Below, in pieces: positions 62,801 through 64,000 of a DNA stretch of 64,000 nt (the first letter of the stretch is position 1; each line of letters starts with the position of its first letter). The DNA lies in NCBI RefSeq assembly GCF_046115515.1, contig NZ_CP175953.1, one strand, 5' to 3'. Both the position numbers and the translations under genes were made by a program. Source of the DNA: Gracilimonas sp017641085. GTDB taxonomy: Bacteria; Bacteroidota; Rhodothermia; Balneolales; Balneolaceae. The notes under the pieces are model-generated. The model made no database searches. It was not told the DNA's origin and saw nothing but the letters and a program-made list of their open reading frames with translations.

Positions 62801-64000
62801 ATTCAAAAATTGTACTCAATTACATTACAGACCGTGATTTTGATCTTCATTTTTATAATGAAAATGGAGACGTATTACCCAATATGACGCTTAAAAAAGC
62901 CAAGGAGCAAGGCCGGAAAGGGTTAATTCAACGAGCGAGGAAGGTTCAGCGGGAAAATAAAAACCGTATGCTGACCAAGATCCCGAAAGACTTTGAGAAT
63001 TGGGTTCGAGTAAACGCCTCTGATGAACTGATTGACAAGATTGAAAAGGCGTATAACTATGCCTATAACTCCGAAGTGAATCCGAAATTCACCGGGGAAA
63101 CGATTCGATTCAGAGGTATGAGTAATACCTTTTATGGAGAGAAGAATTTTAAAGTTTTTAAGCATAATCGGGCGGTTGCTGAAAAACTGATCTGGAATGG
63201 CAGGGGAGCGAATTGTCATGATGTTGGAGCTGGTAAAACCATGAGCTCTATCATTACCAATGAAGCTATGCTGCAGCAGGGAGCTATTAAAAAGCCCATT
63301 TTTGTAGTGCCAGGTAAAGTTCAGGAAAAATGGGTAGAAGAGTATAGTATGCTTTTCCCAGATGCTAAGATCCTGAATATTAAGTTTGCCGATAAAGAAT
63401 CCCGTAAAAAAGAGCTGGCTATGGCCCAGCTATATAATTGGGATGCCATCTTTATTTCAACACACAGTTTCAAAAGATTGCCCTTGTCTCCGGATGTTCA
63501 AAAACGGATCCTCCAGGAGCGGATTGAATATTTCGATGAAATGATTGAACGCTTTGGGGAATTAATAGAAGAAGATGGTGCGGTTTCAAAGAGTACGCAA
63601 ACGTCCATGATTAAACGCCTGGAAAAGCAAAAAGAAGCCTTTGAACAAAGCATAAGAGACTTATCGGACATAGATCGGGAAGCCACAGATATCTTTTTTG
63701 ATGAATTAGGGGTGGATGCTATCTATGTTGATGAGGCTCACTTCTATAAAAATGCGTTGGGCTCCGCAAAGGCCAGCAAATTGGGTATATCAGCGACAAA
63801 CCCAAGTCAGAGAGCTGAGGACATGCTGCAGAAAACCAAGTGGCTCTATGGGCAAATTGGCTACCGGAATGTATTCCTGCTTACAGCCACACCGGTTGTA
63901 AACTCTCCCATTGAAGTTTGGCACATGCTGCAGCTATGTGCTCCGGATATGCTGGAAGAAAATAACATCGATTCCCTGGATAACTTCATAAACCTATTCA
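59803..64000 (+). CDS. RelA/SpoT-methyltransferase-helicase giant protein (runs off the window)
   Basis: At least 1,399 residues with no stop before the window end. Residues 24-41 carry a calcium-type repeat (DFDNDGIQNVDDPHP). Residues 85-205 match a RelA/SpoT synthetase domain: VKGRVKSPYSVINKL, LTDMVGCMIIV (Asp), NGYRAHHFIV (Tyr, His), VEIQVKTKRM (Glu) and ASHTAYKEG. Residues about 430-500 hold an adenine-methyltransferase core, LEPGSGIGNF and GNVPFGN. Residues 1,140-1,399 hold an SF2 helicase: DVGAGKT, VDEAH and LTATPV. The latter two parts resemble large N12-class methylase-helicases or DarB-type proteins of phages and plasmids. The alarmone-synthetase front end is unusual. It closes the visible late operon. 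Confidence 0.85.
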   Translation, partial: MSRRNPTVSAFEKISISDYPGIFGDFDNDGIQNVDDPHPQQAGDTETVEEVKLSEEIEKLIELRNEYQEALNEVMNKLKSIDVESKVKGRVKSPYSVINKLRRKRISGKIEKAEKGELYTKGLTDMVGCMIIVNDQYALNKVLEAIESGEVGSIFEHEDFYKNPLNGYRAHHFIVHTEDDISVEIQVKTKRMAAISSASHTAYKEGNLNSEELLRLTSLAVKADNHNEAAKKELDPLLADMDKLEQRLTVRENRAAPKTAYQKKLEKLQAEFRELLGMYYTLMSIDKMPVEVIDEAGQALEKVANTLHLDFDQELKSFQVAESPERSDSQTTGLALNEDLDLSQYQPINLTKSERQKINEASIKILEKQDREITLDDIKTLRKYTGAGGVGYASDAYKRGKMNEHYTSYSVIQMMWQKLQNMGVKAGNFLEPGSGIGNFAGFIPDRDKFQMVMVEKSPISSRISSLLFPNQQVIHGNFADVDLDRYNLNGAIGNVPFGNIKIYTRKDPLAGLKPNIHDYFILKSMDTVAPGSPIALITSTGTMDKKNSRLRKAMIERAQFVGAYRLPSTAFKENAATSVTTDILIFQKYPSGGANVDNELNNLFANTALSESVIIYEGEEYKAFYNPYYDQYPDHVLGEHIQGHDVQFYSRMGVKGELTGSIIEQVLSDGIEFPFALPETKRLHNHDDGIYLDLTRTYSSGSLVYHEGSFYEKQNKTFKKISVSQSNKERVRSACELLDVYSDFVTALAKGTGNIENLREAFKARTDSHIDQYGIPDEDDALRSEFKYDSRLYKLTTFVKRNPTTGELKYADIYEAESMYNKQYVPKLSDSKNMDELAIFGHSIGADLDLDYYHSVYEGGTADRAEVEKALKAHESFFYNPETDKFEYKYEYLSGNVRKKLDVAMENNLDKNIKALKEVVPEKVTIYEIGLSPRHIFTYLPAEAISDWLEDTLGYHKVELGLFKDKADLGNRFYMKFRDYSSYVDPSAQDMNLGWGNTAYSKIVLNYITDRDFDLHFYNENGDVLPNMTLKKAKEQGRKGLIQRARKVQRENKNRMLTKIPKDFENWVRVNASDELIDKIEKAYNYAYNSEVNPKFTGETIRFRGMSNTFYGEKNFKVFKHNRAVAEKLIWNGRGANCHDVGAGKTMSSIITNEAMLQQGAIKKPIFVVPGKVQEKWVEEYSMLFPDAKILNIKFADKESRKKELAMAQLYNWDAIFISTHSFKRLPLSPDVQKRILQERIEYFDEMIERFGELIEEDGAVSKSTQTSMIKRLEKQKEAFEQSIRDLSDIDREATDIFFDELGVDAIYVDEAHFYKNALGSAKASKLGISATNPSQRAEDMLQKTKWLYGQIGYRNVFLLTATPVVNSPIEVWHMLQLCAPDMLEENNIDSLDNFINLF

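Noticed and set aside
1..64000. CRISPR array or rRNA genes
   Set aside because: No regularly spaced repeats with unique spacers and no rRNA-like conserved blocks were seen. The iteron array has no spacer pattern.

Overview
The window looks like chromosomal DNA of a marine or saline member of the Bacteroidota/Balneolota (FCB) group. This rests on moderate GC, very large secreted RHS/YD proteins with cleavable signal peptides, a YegP-like protein, a hybrid type II secretion/type IV pilus locus, and RNA-gene and attachment-site architecture typical of that group. The exact taxon is an inference.

Region 1 (1-25,120, plus strand) is core-like. A small YegP/DUF1508 protein is followed by a secretion/pilus operon: GspE/PilB-like ATPase, secretin, PilM-PilN fusion, PilO-like, GspC/PilP-like, GspG pseudopilin, prepilin peptidase. 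About 14 kb holding two giant RHS proteins (1,997 and 2,063 aa) with small downstream partner genes then splits this operon from its second half (PilX/GspK-like protein, GspI- and GspJ-like minor pseudopilins, GspF). The layout suggests that the RHS proteins are cargo or recent insertions of this secretion locus.

Region 2 (25,120-36,500, minus strand) is an accessory block. It holds two unknown genes, a primase-SF2 helicase read in one continuous frame but interrupted by five TGA codons, an HTH protein, a P-loop ATPase, a CDC48-like tandem AAA+ ATPase, a frameshifted AlpA regulator and an unknown 352-aa protein. It ends at a 3' tRNA-Leu(UAA) fragment with its terminator (about 36,464-36,572), flanked on both sides by short paired direct repeats. 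This looks like an attachment core shared by two neighbouring integrated elements.

Region 3 (36,590 to the window end) is a second, much larger integrated element. It opens with a tiny Asp/Gly-rich peptide plus a TPR protein and a divergent CI/Cro-like switch. A long early operon of very small genes follows (zinc ribbons, coiled coils, a Pol X-like nucleotidyltransferase, DUF4326, ASCH, two DNA methyltransferases). Then come a replication module (CHC2 primase, SF3-type helicase, a phased iteron array) and a small (p)ppGpp-hydrolase-like HD protein. The last part is a tightly packed late operon: a transglutaminase-like protein, six small proteins with a C-terminal membrane anchor, most with a recurring N-terminal motif, a RecA-like ATPase, and a giant protein running off the window. 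That giant protein starts with a RelA/SpoT synthetase-like domain and continues into an N6-adenine methyltransferase and an SF2 helicase. No terminase, portal, major capsid or integrase gene is visible, so whether this is a phage, phage-plasmid or conjugative element stays open.

A recurring promoter-like motif (TGTAAGGAAT, 11 bases, CGCTCTWACT) lies upstream of the YegP-like gene, RHS1, RHS2 (twice) and the peptide/TPR pair, and once on the minus strand at the phage-type switch.
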